NCBI GenBank assembly: GCA_017446265.1
Contig: JAFSRD010000004.1
Location: 62,001-126,000 of the forward strand
DNA: 64,000 nt
Source of the DNA: Treponema sp.
GTDB lineage: Bacteria; Spirochaetota; Spirochaetia; Treponematales; Treponemataceae
Direction: 5' to 3'
The position numbers and the translations under genes were made by a program. Under the pieces are notes generated by a model. The model did not search any database. It was not told where the DNA came from and saw nothing but the letters and a program-made list of their open reading frames with translations. Shown here in pieces: positions 8,625 to 16,879 of the stretch. The number at the start of each line of letters is the position of its first letter. Within the stretch, counting starts at the first letter, position 1.

Positions 8625-10540
8625 TTATCCTCCGAAGCGAACATCGATTTGATTTCTTTGCTGTAGATTTCGCTTATTCTAAAGCGCATGATTTCCTGCT
8701 TTGCCGAAAGTTCAACGCCTATTTCAAACGGCTTTGTGATGAGCACAAATTTATTGATGCGTTCAAACATCTTGAAGCCGTTCTTTGCATTCACCAAGCT
8801 GTTTATTTCGCTGTCGTACAATTTTTGAATGTCATCGGAGGCAAGCAAGTTTTCGTATGTGTCGTACTGAATGCCGTTTTCAGCAGCATACCCTTTTACT
8901 TCATCTTCATTCACAAGGATAAGCGCGCCCAAAAATCGCTCGTCTTGCCCGACCGCAACGGCAGCGGTAATGTAGCGTGACTTCTGTAGCTTCTGCTCAA
9001 TAGGAAGCGGCTCAATATTCTCGCCGCCACGAAGCACAATCGTGTCTTTCATGCGCCCTTTCAAAACTATCTCATCGTGAATAGTCAATATGCCAATGTC
9101 GCCCGTATCAAACCAGCCGTCAACAGTCATCACTTTTTGCGTAAGGTCAGGACGTTTGTAGTAGCCTTTCATCACCGTGCCGCCTTTTACCTGCACCACC
9201 CCCTGCTTGCACCGCCCAAGCACAAAACCTTCCGTGTCCACAATGCGCGCCTTTACACCACGAATAGGCGAACCGACATTGCCAAACACGGGAGTTGCAA
9301 TCGGACGCACAGACACGACAGGCGCCGTTTCCGTAAGCCCATAGCCTTCAACAATATTCACGCCGATTGCCCAAAAGAACTCATCAATGGTACGCGGATA
9401 TGCACCGCCGCCTGCAATGCCTGCACGAAAATTCTTTCCGAGCATCACTTTGATTTTGTGAAACACAAGTACATTTCCAAGCAGTTTGAGCGGGTAGAGC
9501 GCAAGCCATGGAATGACAAGCACAATCCACATGAGCGCAAAATAGTCAGAACCAAAGCGACTGTTCTGGCGGAACAATATTCTGTGCATACGGCTGTGCA
9601 CAAGCGCAACGCCTATAAAAAATCTGAACAGCGCGTACACAATGCCGCCTGTCTTGCGCATTTTAGAATAGATGCCGTCATAAATCGCTTCAAACACGCG
9701 CGGAACAGCAGGCATAAGATGCGGATTGACTTTTTTAAAATCGGCAAGCATGATGCTTCCGACAGGCTTTGAATAGCAAATTGCTGCCCCTTGCACAAAG
9801 ACAACGTACTCGCACAAGCGTTCAAACACGTGCCACACGGGAAGCACACATAACGCGCGCTCGCTCGGATTAAGATAAATGCGCTCTTGCAGTTCGTCGA
9901 GCTGCGTTAAAAAATTACCATGTGAAAGCTCTACACCTTTTGGCGTACCTGTCGTTCCCGATGTAAAGATGATGCATGCAGTGTCATTCCACTCGCCTTT
10001 TTCAAGTTCCGCCTCTATTTCCGCGCGGTGCTCAATGTTATACTTTTTGCCTTCGTTGAGCATGTCGCCAAAAAAATGCAACGTTATCTTTTCTTTTGCA
10101 ACATCGGCGGCAAGCGCGCTGTCAACCTCATCAAAAGAAATGATATGCTGCATGTGCGGCAAGTCGCTCCGAATAGAAAGCAATTTTTTTACTTGGGCAG
10201 AATTTTCTGCAATCACTATGGCGCATTCGGTAAACGAAAGGATATAGCGCAAATCGCTGATAGTCGCATCACAACCACGCGGCACGTCAACAGCACCGAG
10301 CGCCATAATGCCCATGCTCGCCTGCTCCCATTCTTTGCGATTATCTGAAATAAGCCCGATTGTTTGGGTGCGCACAACGCCGAGCAGTTTAAGCGTAGCA
10401 GCAAAATCAAGCACAAGCTCATACAGCTCGCGGTATAAAACAGGCTCAAAAACACCTTCTGCATTCTTTGAATACTGCGCCGCAACTTCTGGATAGTCGC
10501 TGGCAGTTTTTCTGATCATTTTCGGCAACGTCTGTTCCAT
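8621..10540 (-). CDS. Long-chain fatty acid--CoA ligase (AMP-binding enzyme)
   Basis: Activates fatty acids to acyl-CoA through an acyl-adenylate. 639 residues. The P-loop-like motif IIFTSGTTGTPKGVELSHGN lies near residue 190, the A5 motif GYGLTETAPV near 390, and the adenylate-binding DGWFDTGDIG about residue 460, followed by a C-terminal lid. A hydrophobic segment around residues 310-350 (IGVALVHS..., FALMWIVLVIPWLALYPL) is typical of the bacterial/eukaryotic long FadD15/ACSL-like group and suggests membrane contact. Start ATG at 10540 with GAGGGG upstream. Divergent from a TetR regulator across a 546-base gap, so that regulator may control it. Confidence 0.93.
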   Translation of the reverse strand: MEQTLPKMIRKTASDYPEVAAQYSKNAEGVFEPVLYRELYELVLDFAATLKLLGVVRTQTIGLISDNRKEWEQASMGIMALGAVDVPRGCDATISDLRYILSFTECAIVIAENSAQVKKLLSIRSDLPHMQHIISFDEVDSALAADVAKEKITLHFFGDMLNEGKKYNIEHRAEIEAELEKGEWNDTACIIFTSGTTGTPKGVELSHGNFLTQLDELQERIYLNPSERALCVLPVWHVFERLCEYVVFVQGAAICYSKPVGSIMLADFKKVNPHLMPAVPRVFEAIYDGIYSKMRKTGGIVYALFRFFIGVALVHSRMHRILFRQNSRFGSDYFALMWIVLVIPWLALYPLKLLGNVLVFHKIKVMLGKNFRAGIAGGGAYPRTIDEFFWAIGVNIVEGYGLTETAPVVSVRPIATPVFGNVGSPIRGVKARIVDTEGFVLGRCKQGVVQVKGGTVMKGYYKRPDLTQKVMTVDGWFDTGDIGILTIHDEIVLKGRMKDTIVLRGGENIEPLPIEQKLQKSRYITAAVAVGQDERFLGALILVNEDEVKGYAAENGIQYDTYENLLASDDIQKLYDSEINSLVNAKNGFKMFERINKFVLITKPFEIGVELSAKQEIMRFRISEIYSKEIKSMFASEDK

Positions 10541-10620
10541 AAAGTACCCCTCGTTTTAATATGACAAATTTTACATTTTTGTAATATTGATTATAGCCGC
10601 AAACGTCGTCAAACGCAAGT

Positions 10621-10975
10621 GATTTGCCGCCACTGTCGGAGAGAAATGCAAATCTAAATAAAACATGGCATGCGTACATATAAACAACGGCGCACAGCCG
10701 GAACCTGCCCAGCAAACACACGAGGAACGTAATAGGTATTGGACTGCACGAGCGCCCTGCCTGTCTGACGCAAGCAGAGCAGGCAGGGCGCTCGTTTGCC
10801 AACGTTCCAAGTGTGTTTTTGGTCAGAATCCGACCTGCGCCTTCGTTATAGCAGCAAATCAACCATATTTTTTTTCACATCCACTTCTCTCCGACAGCTG
10901 CAAAACAGCGGTAAAATAGCAGAATAGAACAGCGTTAATCTATTTCAAATTTAAGATTAACGCTGTTCATTGACA
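10621..10975. repeat. Terminal-inverted-repeat element, copy A
   Basis: A core of 265 bases (10633-10897) is bounded by inverted ends: CTGTCGGAGAGAAATG at left and CACTTCTCTCCGACAG at right. Inside lies a perfect 15-base-pair hairpin (10749-10763 with 10780-10794). A tail continues past the right end to about 10975 and holds a second hairpin of 14 perfect pairs (10928-10941 with 10954-10967). The same sequence recurs at 14761-15072. No open frame in it has a ribosome site or a recognisable protein; it looks like a non-autonomous mobile or MITE-like element, or a structured RNA repeat. Confidence 0.8.
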
Positions 10976-10977
10976 AT

Positions 10978-11029
10978 GATTTGCCGCCACTGTCGGAGAG
11001 AAGTGCAAATCTAAATAAAACATGGCATG
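10978..11029. repeat. Fragment of the same repeat (left end only), copy C
   Basis: GATTTGCCGCCAC followed by TGTCGGAGAGAAGTGCAAAT and on to CATGGCATG repeats the left 50 bases of copy A, then stops abruptly. It lies directly after copy A, 357 bases from the matching point, so the two are in tandem and the second unit is truncated just before the TetR promoter. Confidence 0.8.
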
Positions 11030-11073
11030 TTATTTGCCAATGCATGCCGCTACACGAAATGCAATTTTTTTGC

Positions 11074-11087
11074 TATAGTAAAATGCA
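11074..11087 (+). promoter_or_regulatory. -10 box of the tetR-family gene (predicted leaderless start)
   Basis: TATAGT at 11074-11079 ends seven bases before the ATG at 11087. No purine-rich ribosome site is visible, so the transcript would begin at the start codon. Confidence 0.5.
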
Positions 11088-11746
11088 TGGCAAAAAAACG
11101 GATTGACCGCGACAAAATTATCAACGCGTTTCTCACCTGTGCATTTGAAAAAAGCGCAGGCGCAGTTTCACTTGCAGACATTGCAGCGTTGCTCGACGTG
11201 AACAAAGCGTCGCTGTACAATCACTTTTCAAGCCGCGATGAAATCTATGAGGCTGCAATTGATTTATGCGCGCAGTACATGGCGTATGTGCACTTCATTA
11301 GCGAGCCGTATAACACGCCACAGCCAAGCATTGCCGCTTCGTTTGACGACGCACTTTCGCACATCATTGTGCAGTATTTTCGCTCATATGAACTTGAACC
11401 GCTTTTCTACATGCATACATTCATTCACTCAAATAAATTTTTTTCAAAAAAAGCAGCAGACGCTGCACAAAATGAAACGCAAAAAATCGCAGACGGAATG
11501 ACGGCACTCATCGTCCGTTTTTATGGCAGTGTAGACGCATCGTTGGAAAATACACAGACGCTGCAACAACGCGCTCATTTTTTTGCCCACGCGCTCTGTG
11601 CGCAGTTGAATGAGTACATCGTTCACAAAAAAGAAATGATACGCCTGAATCCTGAAAGCGGCGCAGGCAGTCTGTTCGCGTTGCCAAGTGATGACGCAGC
11701 GCTTGCAAACATTGTCGTAAGCGCAACGCAGTATTGGAATGCATAA
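11087..11746 (+). CDS. TetR-family transcriptional regulator
   Basis: 219 residues from the ATG at 11087 (MAKKRIDRDK); the longer frame to 11027 runs into the repeat fragment and is not used. The N-terminal helix-turn-helix is clear: AVSLADIAALLDVNKASLYNHFSSRDEIYEAA, residues about 22-55. The C-terminal part is an all-helical ligand-binding domain with no assigned subfamily. It is divergent from the long-chain acyl-CoA ligase and could respond to acyl-CoA or a fatty acid, as several TetR proteins do; that is inference from position only. No clear operator was picked out, but the repeat elements fill the shared upstream region. Confidence 0.9.
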   Translation: MAKKRIDRDKIINAFLTCAFEKSAGAVSLADIAALLDVNKASLYNHFSSRDEIYEAAIDLCAQYMAYVHFISEPYNTPQPSIAASFDDALSHIIVQYFRSYELEPLFYMHTFIHSNKFFSKKAADAAQNETQKIADGMTALIVRFYGSVDASLENTQTLQQRAHFFAHALCAQLNEYIVHKKEMIRLNPESGAGSLFALPSDDAALANIVVSATQYWNA

Positions 11747-11809
11747 AAAAGCGCGACAAAAAAACAAGCCGTTGAATGCTGCAAAACATGTTGACTGGCT
11801 GCATGCAAC

Positions 11810-12886
11810 TTACTCAAATATCACATTGCTTTTGAGCGATTCAAGCGCGCTTTCAAGTTCTTGTGACGCAGTGATTGCGCCTGCATCGTCGATGAATATG
11901 CCGAGCACACGCGCATGAAGGCCTGGAATCTCTGCAAGCGTGCTGTGCACATGTTGTGCCGCTGCAATTTTTTTGAGCAGTGCCATGCCACGCTCTTTTC
12001 CGAGTGCAAACACACTCGTTGAAAGCGCATCTGCCGCCATGCTCGACTCGCATATAATCGTCGTAGAAAGCAAGCCTGCATCCGCAGGGCATCCTGTCTT
12101 TGTGTCGAGAATATGATGATACCGTATGCCGTCCTCAACAAAAAAACGCTCGTACACGCCGCTCGTGACTACTGTTGAATTTGTCAAGCGCGCTATGAGC
12201 GCAGGGGCGCCTTCAGGAAAATCAGGATCTTTGACTCCAACGCGCCACAGCGCGCCGTCTTTTTTTTTGCCATACACAAACACGTTGCCGCCCAAATCAA
12301 TTATTGCGCGCTTGACATTGCGCTTTTGCAAAATTTTTACAAGCTCGTCTGCGGCGTATCCTTTTACGATGCCTCCCAAGTCGAGCGACATGCCGCGTTG
12401 TGAAAGCAGCACGCTGCCGCTGCCGTCTGCATTTTCAGCGATGGTGACATTGCGCCAATTTACTAACGGAAGCGCATTGTCAATTTCCTGCTGCTGCGGA
12501 ACGCGCGCGCTGTCAGTGTTTATGCCCCACAGTTTTACGAGCGGACCAACAGTCGGGTCAAACGCACCGTCAGTGAGTTCCGCATATTGCAGGGCAGTTT
12601 TTACTACGAAAAAGACATCTGCTGAAACAGCCACTGCGCGTTGCCCCGCAGCATTGTTTATAGCAGCAATGTATGATGACGCTATATTTACGCTAAAGTC
12701 ATTTTCAATTTCGGCAATGCGCGTAAAAAGTTCGTCGTACAACTCTTGCGTGCCGTATTCATATGCGTTCACCGTGCATACTGTTCCCATGAGCGACTCG
12801 ACACGCGGTTGAACAGCACGCGTGCACGATACAAGCGCAAACACAGTCAGTGCAGTACAAAGATAAAATAATTTGTCAATCCGCAT
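11810..12886 (-). CDS. apbE: ApbE-family FAD:protein FMN transferase, lipoprotein
   Basis: Transfers FMN from FAD to a Thr (or Ser) in exported flavoproteins. 358 residues with a lipoprotein signal (LVSC, Cys21). Family motifs: MGTVCTVNAY at the mature N terminus, LDLGGIVKGYAAD in the middle, VVTSGVYERFF, HHILDTKTGCP, and MAADALSTSVFALG near the C-terminal metal site. The start overlaps the end of aspS by 11 bases, so it is cotranscribed with it. Probable substrates in this window are the FMN-motif lipoproteins at 48673-49644 and 60209-62170. A second, more divergent ApbE is at 50559-51872. Identification is secure; which protein each ApbE serves is unknown. Confidence 0.96.
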   Translation of the reverse strand: MRIDKLFYLCTALTVFALVSCTRAVQPRVESLMGTVCTVNAYEYGTQELYDELFTRIAEIENDFSVNIASSYIAAINNAAGQRAVAVSADVFFVVKTALQYAELTDGAFDPTVGPLVKLWGINTDSARVPQQQEIDNALPLVNWRNVTIAENADGSGSVLLSQRGMSLDLGGIVKGYAADELVKILQKRNVKRAIIDLGGNVFVYGKKKDGALWRVGVKDPDFPEGAPALIARLTNSTVVTSGVYERFFVEDGIRYHHILDTKTGCPADAGLLSTTIICESSMAADALSTSVFALGKERGMALLKKIAAAQHVHSTLAEIPGLHARVLGIFIDDAGAITASQELESALESLKSNVIFE

Positions 12887-14708
12887 GTTTCGTTACCGCA
12901 ATATGCAGCTCGTCAAGCTGTTTTTTATCAACTTCGCTCGGACTGTCGTCCATAGGATTTTGCGCCATATTGTTTTTTGGAAATGCAATCACTTCATGGA
13001 TGCTCTCTTCGTGCTCCATTATCATAATAAGGCGGTCGAGACCAGGCGCAATGCCTCCGTGCGGCGGCGCGCCAAACTTGAACGCCTGCACCAAAAATCC
13101 AAATGCCTTTTGCGCGCGCTCTTCGCTGTAGCCTACAATTTTAAACACGCGCTTTTGCAAATCGGGATTGTTTATACGCATTGAGCCTGAAGCAAGCTCG
13201 TAACCGTTGAGCACTAAATCATACAAGTCGCCTTTGACTTCTTCCGGGTGAGATTCAAGCGTGTCCCAATACTGTTGCTGAGGCAGCGTAAACATGTGAT
13301 GCTCTGTCTCCCATTTGCCCGCGTCCTCGTTCCATGCAAAATACGGAAAATCGATAATCCACACAAAATGAAATTCGTCGCTCGGATTATATAAATTGAG
13401 CTCTTTGCCAAGCTGCTTGCGCACAGCACCGAGCGCGGTACACGCAACCTGCCATGTTTCATCGCTCACAAACAGCAATAAATCATTTTTTCCCGCACCA
13501 AGTTTTTCACACACTTCCGCTTCTTTGCCTGCAAAAAATTTGCTGATGCCGCCTTCAAACATTCCGTCGTCGCCAACTTTCATCCACGCAAGCCCTTTTG
13601 CCTTGTAGCGCTTTGCGACTGCTTCAAGCGCTTCAATCATCTTGCGGCTGTACGACTGCGCACACCCTTTTACGACGAGCGCTTTAAGACCGCTCCGCTT
13701 GTGACGCGCAACAGTACGCCCCGCGTTCGCCGCACCCGCCTTAAACGCGTTGAAATCTGAAAGAGATGCCATAAACGCGGCATCTTGCAACTGCAAGTCA
13801 AATCGCAAATCAGGCTTGTCTGTGCCGTACAAATCAAACGCGTCGTCCCACGCAATGCGGTCAAAGCGCGCAGGCAAGTCAACGCTCATCGTCTTTTTAA
13901 AAACGTAGCGCATCATTTCTTCGGTAACGTTGAGCACTTCTTCTCGATTTGTAAAACTCATTTCCATGTCAATCTGCGTAAACTCAGGCTGCCTGTCGCC
14001 GCGCGCATCTTCGTCGCGATAACAGCGCGCAATCTGAAAATATTTATCAAATCCTGACACCATGAGCAGCTGCTTGTACAGCTGCGGGCTCTGAGGCAAC
14101 GAATAAAATTTTCCAGAATGAACGCGGCTCGGCACAAGGTAGTCGCGCGCGCCTTCAGGCGTCGATTTAATAAACGTAGGCGTTTCAATTTCGAGGAAGC
14201 CCTGTTGCGTTAAATATTCGCGCACGGCAAACGTCACCTGCGAGCGCAACATGATGTGATGCTGCATGGGCGCACGGCGCAAATCGAGATAGCGGTATGT
14301 AAGACGCAAATCTTCATTTGGAATGACAAGCGTGCCGTCTTTTTGACGCACCTCGTCAATGGCAAACGGCAACGGCTCAGACGTTGTAAAAATTAGCAAT
14401 TCTTCTGCGGCAACTTCAATTTCGCCAGTTGCCATATCTTTGTTGACATCTTTGTCCTGCCGCGCGCTCACCACGCCTTTGACAGCAATACAATATTCAC
14501 TTTTTAAACGTGCTGCAGTCCGCTTTACGTCCGCGCTTGCAGAGTCTCCTACAACAACTTGCGTAATGCCATAGCGGTCACGTACAAGCAAAAATGTGAG
14601 CCCGCCCAGTTCGCGCGTGCGGTGCACCCATCCATTCAAGACAACAGATTTTCCGACATCACGCTTGCAAAGCTCGCCACACGTGACAGTGCGTTTTGTA
14701 TGTTCCAT
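12876..14708 (-). CDS. aspS: Aspartyl-tRNA synthetase
   Basis: Charges tRNA-Asp. 610 residues, the bacterial form with an inserted GAD domain. N-terminal OB-fold anticodon-binding domain (GWVHRTRELGGLTFLLVRDR), class II motif 2 (ARCYRDEDARGDRQPEFTQID) and motif 3 (GIAPGLDRLIMI) are all present. On the minus strand a TACAAT box (14721-14716) ends seven bases before the ATG with TTCCCA 17 bases further upstream and no ribosome site, so a leaderless transcript is predicted. Whether the enzyme is Asp-specific or also charges tRNA-Asn cannot be told here. Confidence 0.98.
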   Translation of the reverse strand: MEHTKRTVTCGELCKRDVGKSVVLNGWVHRTRELGGLTFLLVRDRYGITQVVVGDSASADVKRTAARLKSEYCIAVKGVVSARQDKDVNKDMATGEIEVAAEELLIFTTSEPLPFAIDEVRQKDGTLVIPNEDLRLTYRYLDLRRAPMQHHIMLRSQVTFAVREYLTQQGFLEIETPTFIKSTPEGARDYLVPSRVHSGKFYSLPQSPQLYKQLLMVSGFDKYFQIARCYRDEDARGDRQPEFTQIDMEMSFTNREEVLNVTEEMMRYVFKKTMSVDLPARFDRIAWDDAFDLYGTDKPDLRFDLQLQDAAFMASLSDFNAFKAGAANAGRTVARHKRSGLKALVVKGCAQSYSRKMIEALEAVAKRYKAKGLAWMKVGDDGMFEGGISKFFAGKEAEVCEKLGAGKNDLLLFVSDETWQVACTALGAVRKQLGKELNLYNPSDEFHFVWIIDFPYFAWNEDAGKWETEHHMFTLPQQQYWDTLESHPEEVKGDLYDLVLNGYELASGSMRINNPDLQKRVFKIVGYSEERAQKAFGFLVQAFKFGAPPHGGIAPGLDRLIMIMEHEESIHEVIAFPKNNMAQNPMDDSPSEVDKKQLDELHIAVTKHAD

Positions 14709-14715
14709 ACAGCAG

Positions 14716-14744
14716 ATTGTAGCGCAAAGACAAAAAAGTGGGAA
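14716..14744 (-). promoter_or_regulatory. Promoter of aspS-apbE, leaderless type
   Basis: Minus strand: TTCCCA (14744-14739), 17-base spacer, TACAAT (14721-14716), then seven bases to the ATG at 14708. Adjacent to the left end of repeat copy B. Confidence 0.55.
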
Positions 14745-14760
14745 GCGAATTTTTCGGTTA

Positions 14761-15072
14761 GTGTCGGAGAGAAGTGCAAATCAAAATAAAACATGGCATG
14801 CGTACATATAAACAACGGCGCACAGCCGGAACCTGCCCAGCAAACACACGAGGAACGCAATAGGTATTGGACTGCACGAGCGCCCTGCCTGTCTGCCAAT
14901 GTTCCAAGTGTGTTTTTAGTCGGAATCCGACCTGCGCCTTCGTTATAGCAGCAAATCAACCATATCTTTTTGCACATCCGCTTCTCTCCGACAGCTGCGA
15001 AACAGCGGTAAAATAGCAGAATAGAAAAGCGTCAATCTGCTTCAAATTTACGATTAACGCTTTTCATTGACA
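14761..15072. repeat. Terminal-inverted-repeat element, copy B
   Basis: Core 14761-14994 (234 bases) with ends TGTCGGAGAGAAGTG and CTTCTCTCCGACAG, nearly identical to copy A but lacking 31 bases that make up the loop and second arm of the inner 15-pair hairpin. The tail to 15072 keeps the second hairpin (15025-15037 with 15052-15064), where one C:G pair of copy A has become A:T. Present only in gaps between genes. Confidence 0.8.
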
Positions 15073-15293
15073 GCACAGTTTCGGCTAGATTTTTACTAGG
15101 GAGATGCAATGAGTTGCTGCTGCTTCCATCGCAACGTATTTATAAACGAACAAGTGCGTACGCTTTAGCATGCGCACGCACTCATACAGTTCGAAAGTAT
15201 TTTTAAATATTTTTTTTTAATAAAACTTTTTTACTTGCGCAGTCCACTTCATCGGTGCCATACACAAAATGCTTAATCATACATATAAGCGAA

Positions 15294-15321
15294 CATAGTG
15301 TAAGCATATGCTTACACTATG
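15294..15321. promoter_or_regulatory. Perfect 28-base palindrome, candidate operator
   Basis: Half-site CATAGTGTAAGCAT followed directly by its exact reverse complement ATGCTTACACTATG, with no spacer. There is no T-run next to it, so it is not a terminator. The length and symmetry suggest a site for a dimeric or tetrameric DNA-binding protein, or a cruciform. Its target gene is not obvious; manC starts about 290 bases downstream. Confidence 0.55.
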
Positions 15322-15536
15322 AATATAACAAAATTTTAATATACAGTCAATAGGCGAACTAAAAAAAAACACTGAAAATAACTAAATTTTATATTTTATA
15401 CACTTCTTTTTTCGTGCCATTTTTTTTCAAATGCTCCGATTTTTTATCATACTCAAAAAACGCAGAGCGCAGGAGGCGCGAAACTGCCCTGCAAGAATTT
15501 GCGCCCTACTCTGCACTCCAAAGAAAATTCTTGCAT

Positions 15537-15570
15537 CGTTTGAAAAATACATGGATGTATTTTTCAAACG
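15537..15570. promoter_or_regulatory. 16-bp inverted repeat overlapping the manC -35 region
   Basis: CGTTTGAAAAATACAT, two bases, then the exact complement ATGTATTTTTCAAACG. The right arm ends 26 bases before the TATGAT -10 box of manC, so it covers or abuts the -35 position, as an operator would. No T-run follows. Confidence 0.5.
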
Positions 15571-15596
15571 CATGGGCTTGTTTTTTCGCTGCCAAC

Positions 15597-15602
15597 TATG
15601 AT
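15597..15602 (+). promoter_or_regulatory. -10 box of manC
   Basis: TATGAT ending 11 bases before the ATG at 15614; a leader of only four or five bases is predicted and no strong ribosome site is seen. Confidence 0.45.
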
Positions 15603-15613
15603 AGAGTGATGCT

Positions 15614-16669
15614 ATGCTACCTGTCATTCTTTCTGGCGGAGCAGGCTCACGGCTCTGGCCACTTTCAACGCCTGCTGTTCCCAAGCAATTCCTCCCACTC
15701 ATGGACGCGAAACAAACAATGATTCAGCAGACAATCATGCGCCTTGACGGACTTGACTTTATGTCGCCGCCGCTTGTCATATGCAATGCGCAGCATTTGC
15801 CGCTCGTCCAATCGCAACTTTCAGAAATTGATAAATTGCAGCGGCCTGTTATGCTTGAACCTGCCAGTAAAAATACTGCGCCCGCAATCGCGGCAGCTGC
15901 CCTATACTGCAAAGCGCACGAAGATGACGGACTCATGCTTGTGCTTCCTTCAGACCACACTATTCTAAACATAGACGCTTTTCAAAGCGCAGTCGCCGCC
16001 GCGCGAAACGCAGCCGCAAAAAACACATACGCGCTTTTCGGCATTGTGCCTGCACGCGCAGAAACGGGATACGGCTACATAGAAACAGAAGCATGCACAG
16101 ACAACAACGCAAAAATTGTTAAAGCATTCAAAGAAAAACCTGACGAAGCAACTGCAAAAAAATATGTTGCCGCAGGAAATTACTATTGGAACAGCGGCAT
16201 GTTCGCAATCCCAGCAGAATTATTTTTACACGAGATGGAATTGTTCAACGCCGACACGATTGCGCTCGTAAAAGAGTCATATGAGCATGCCGAACATTCC
16301 GATGCTGCAATCACACTGAGCAAAACAAGTTTTGAAAAAATTAACGGCAACTCAATTGATTATGCAATCATGGAAAAGACAAAAAACGCTGTCGTTGTTC
16401 CGCTTGATGCAGGCTGGAGCGATGTAGGCTCATGGAACATGGTATGGGAACTTTCACATAAAGACGCAAGCGGCAATGCGGCAAATAATCCTGCCTTCTT
16501 CAAAGACGCTTCAGGGAATCTCATTTACGCAGAAGACAAACGGCCCGTCGCGCTGCTCGGCATAAAAGATTGCGTTGTCATAGAATCAAAAGATGGGTTG
16601 CTCATTGCAGACATGCATTATGTACAGGAAGTAAAAACAGCTGCAGAACGTTTGACAAAATCACGATAA
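15614..16669 (+). CDS. manC: Mannose-1-phosphate guanylyltransferase
   Basis: Makes GDP-mannose from mannose 1-phosphate and GTP for surface polysaccharide or glycoprotein synthesis. 351 residues, the short form containing only the nucleotidyltransferase and its small beta-helix tail, without the fused phosphomannose isomerase found in longer enzymes. The nucleotide-binding signature SGGAGSRLWPLSTPAVPKQF begins at residue 7; FKEKPDEATA and NYYWNSGMFAI are further family motifs. Start chosen at 15614 because the frame begins with the signature at once. Preceded by a palindrome that may regulate it. Followed by tRNA-Ala. Confidence 0.95.
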   Translation: MLPVILSGGAGSRLWPLSTPAVPKQFLPLMDAKQTMIQQTIMRLDGLDFMSPPLVICNAQHLPLVQSQLSEIDKLQRPVMLEPASKNTAPAIAAAALYCKAHEDDGLMLVLPSDHTILNIDAFQSAVAAARNAAAKNTYALFGIVPARAETGYGYIETEACTDNNAKIVKAFKEKPDEATAKKYVAAGNYYWNSGMFAIPAELFLHEMELFNADTIALVKESYEHAEHSDAAITLSKTSFEKINGNSIDYAIMEKTKNAVVVPLDAGWSDVGSWNMVWELSHKDASGNAANNPAFFKDASGNLIYAEDKRPVALLGIKDCVVIESKDGLLIADMHYVQEVKTAAERLTKSR

Positions 16670-16711
16670 GAAATTTACCTTATGGGCTTTACGCCCCTGC
16701 CGTATTCCCTC

Positions 16712-16741
16712 TTGCAGCAAATTGCTGTTTTATAGTATAAT
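16712..16741 (+). promoter_or_regulatory. Promoter of tRNA-Ala
   Basis: TTGCAG (16712-16717), 18-base spacer, TATAAT (16736-16741); start predicted about seven bases before the tRNA 5' end. A small palindrome, CAGCAA-A-TTGCTG, covers the -35 side of the spacer. Confidence 0.7.
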
Positions 16742-16754
16742 CCAACTATCTAAT

Positions 16755-16827
16755 GGGGATATAGCTCAGTTGGTAGAGCGATAGGTTCGCAATCTATAGG
16801 TCACCGGTTCGATCCCGGCTATCTCCA
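16755..16827 (+). tRNA. tRNA-Ala (anticodon CGC)
   Basis: 73 bases folding as a cloverleaf: acceptor GGGGATA with TATCTCC, D arm GCTC/GAGC, anticodon stem ATAGG/TCTAT around the loop TTCGCAA (anticodon CGC), T arm with TTCGATC. The acceptor has G3:U70, the alanine identity pair, and A73. CCA is not encoded and must be added. Confidence 0.95.
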
Positions 16828-16843
16828 ATTTGCGCAAGCGAAT

Positions 16844-16872
16844 TTGACACATTGTCACCTGCCCGCTATAAT
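16844..16872 (+). promoter_or_regulatory. Consensus promoter of ptsI with leaderless start
   Basis: TTGACA (16844-16849), 17-base spacer, TATAAT (16867-16872): a full consensus match. The ATG of ptsI follows after seven bases, so transcription should begin at or next to the start codon. Confidence 0.85.
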
Positions 16873-16879
16873 CAAAAAA

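Larger units (their letters stand above)
15073..15613. other. Gene-free region upstream of manC with two long palindromes
   Basis: About 540 bases without a supportable gene. It is AT-rich with T-runs at 15195-15230. Two structures stand out and are listed separately: a perfect 28-base palindrome at 15294-15321 and a 34-base palindrome at 15537-15570. No promoter other than the manC -10 box was convincing. Confidence 0.6.

Noticed and set aside
10446-10862. Reading frame on the minus strand across the repeat element, similar to one at 14636-14977
   Set aside because: The likeness comes from the repeated DNA; neither has a ribosome site, and the frame runs into the acyl-CoA ligase gene and its promoter.
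15414-15722. Plus- and minus-strand frames upstream of manC
   Set aside because: They read through a palindrome and into manC; amino acid composition is not protein-like and no start signal is present.
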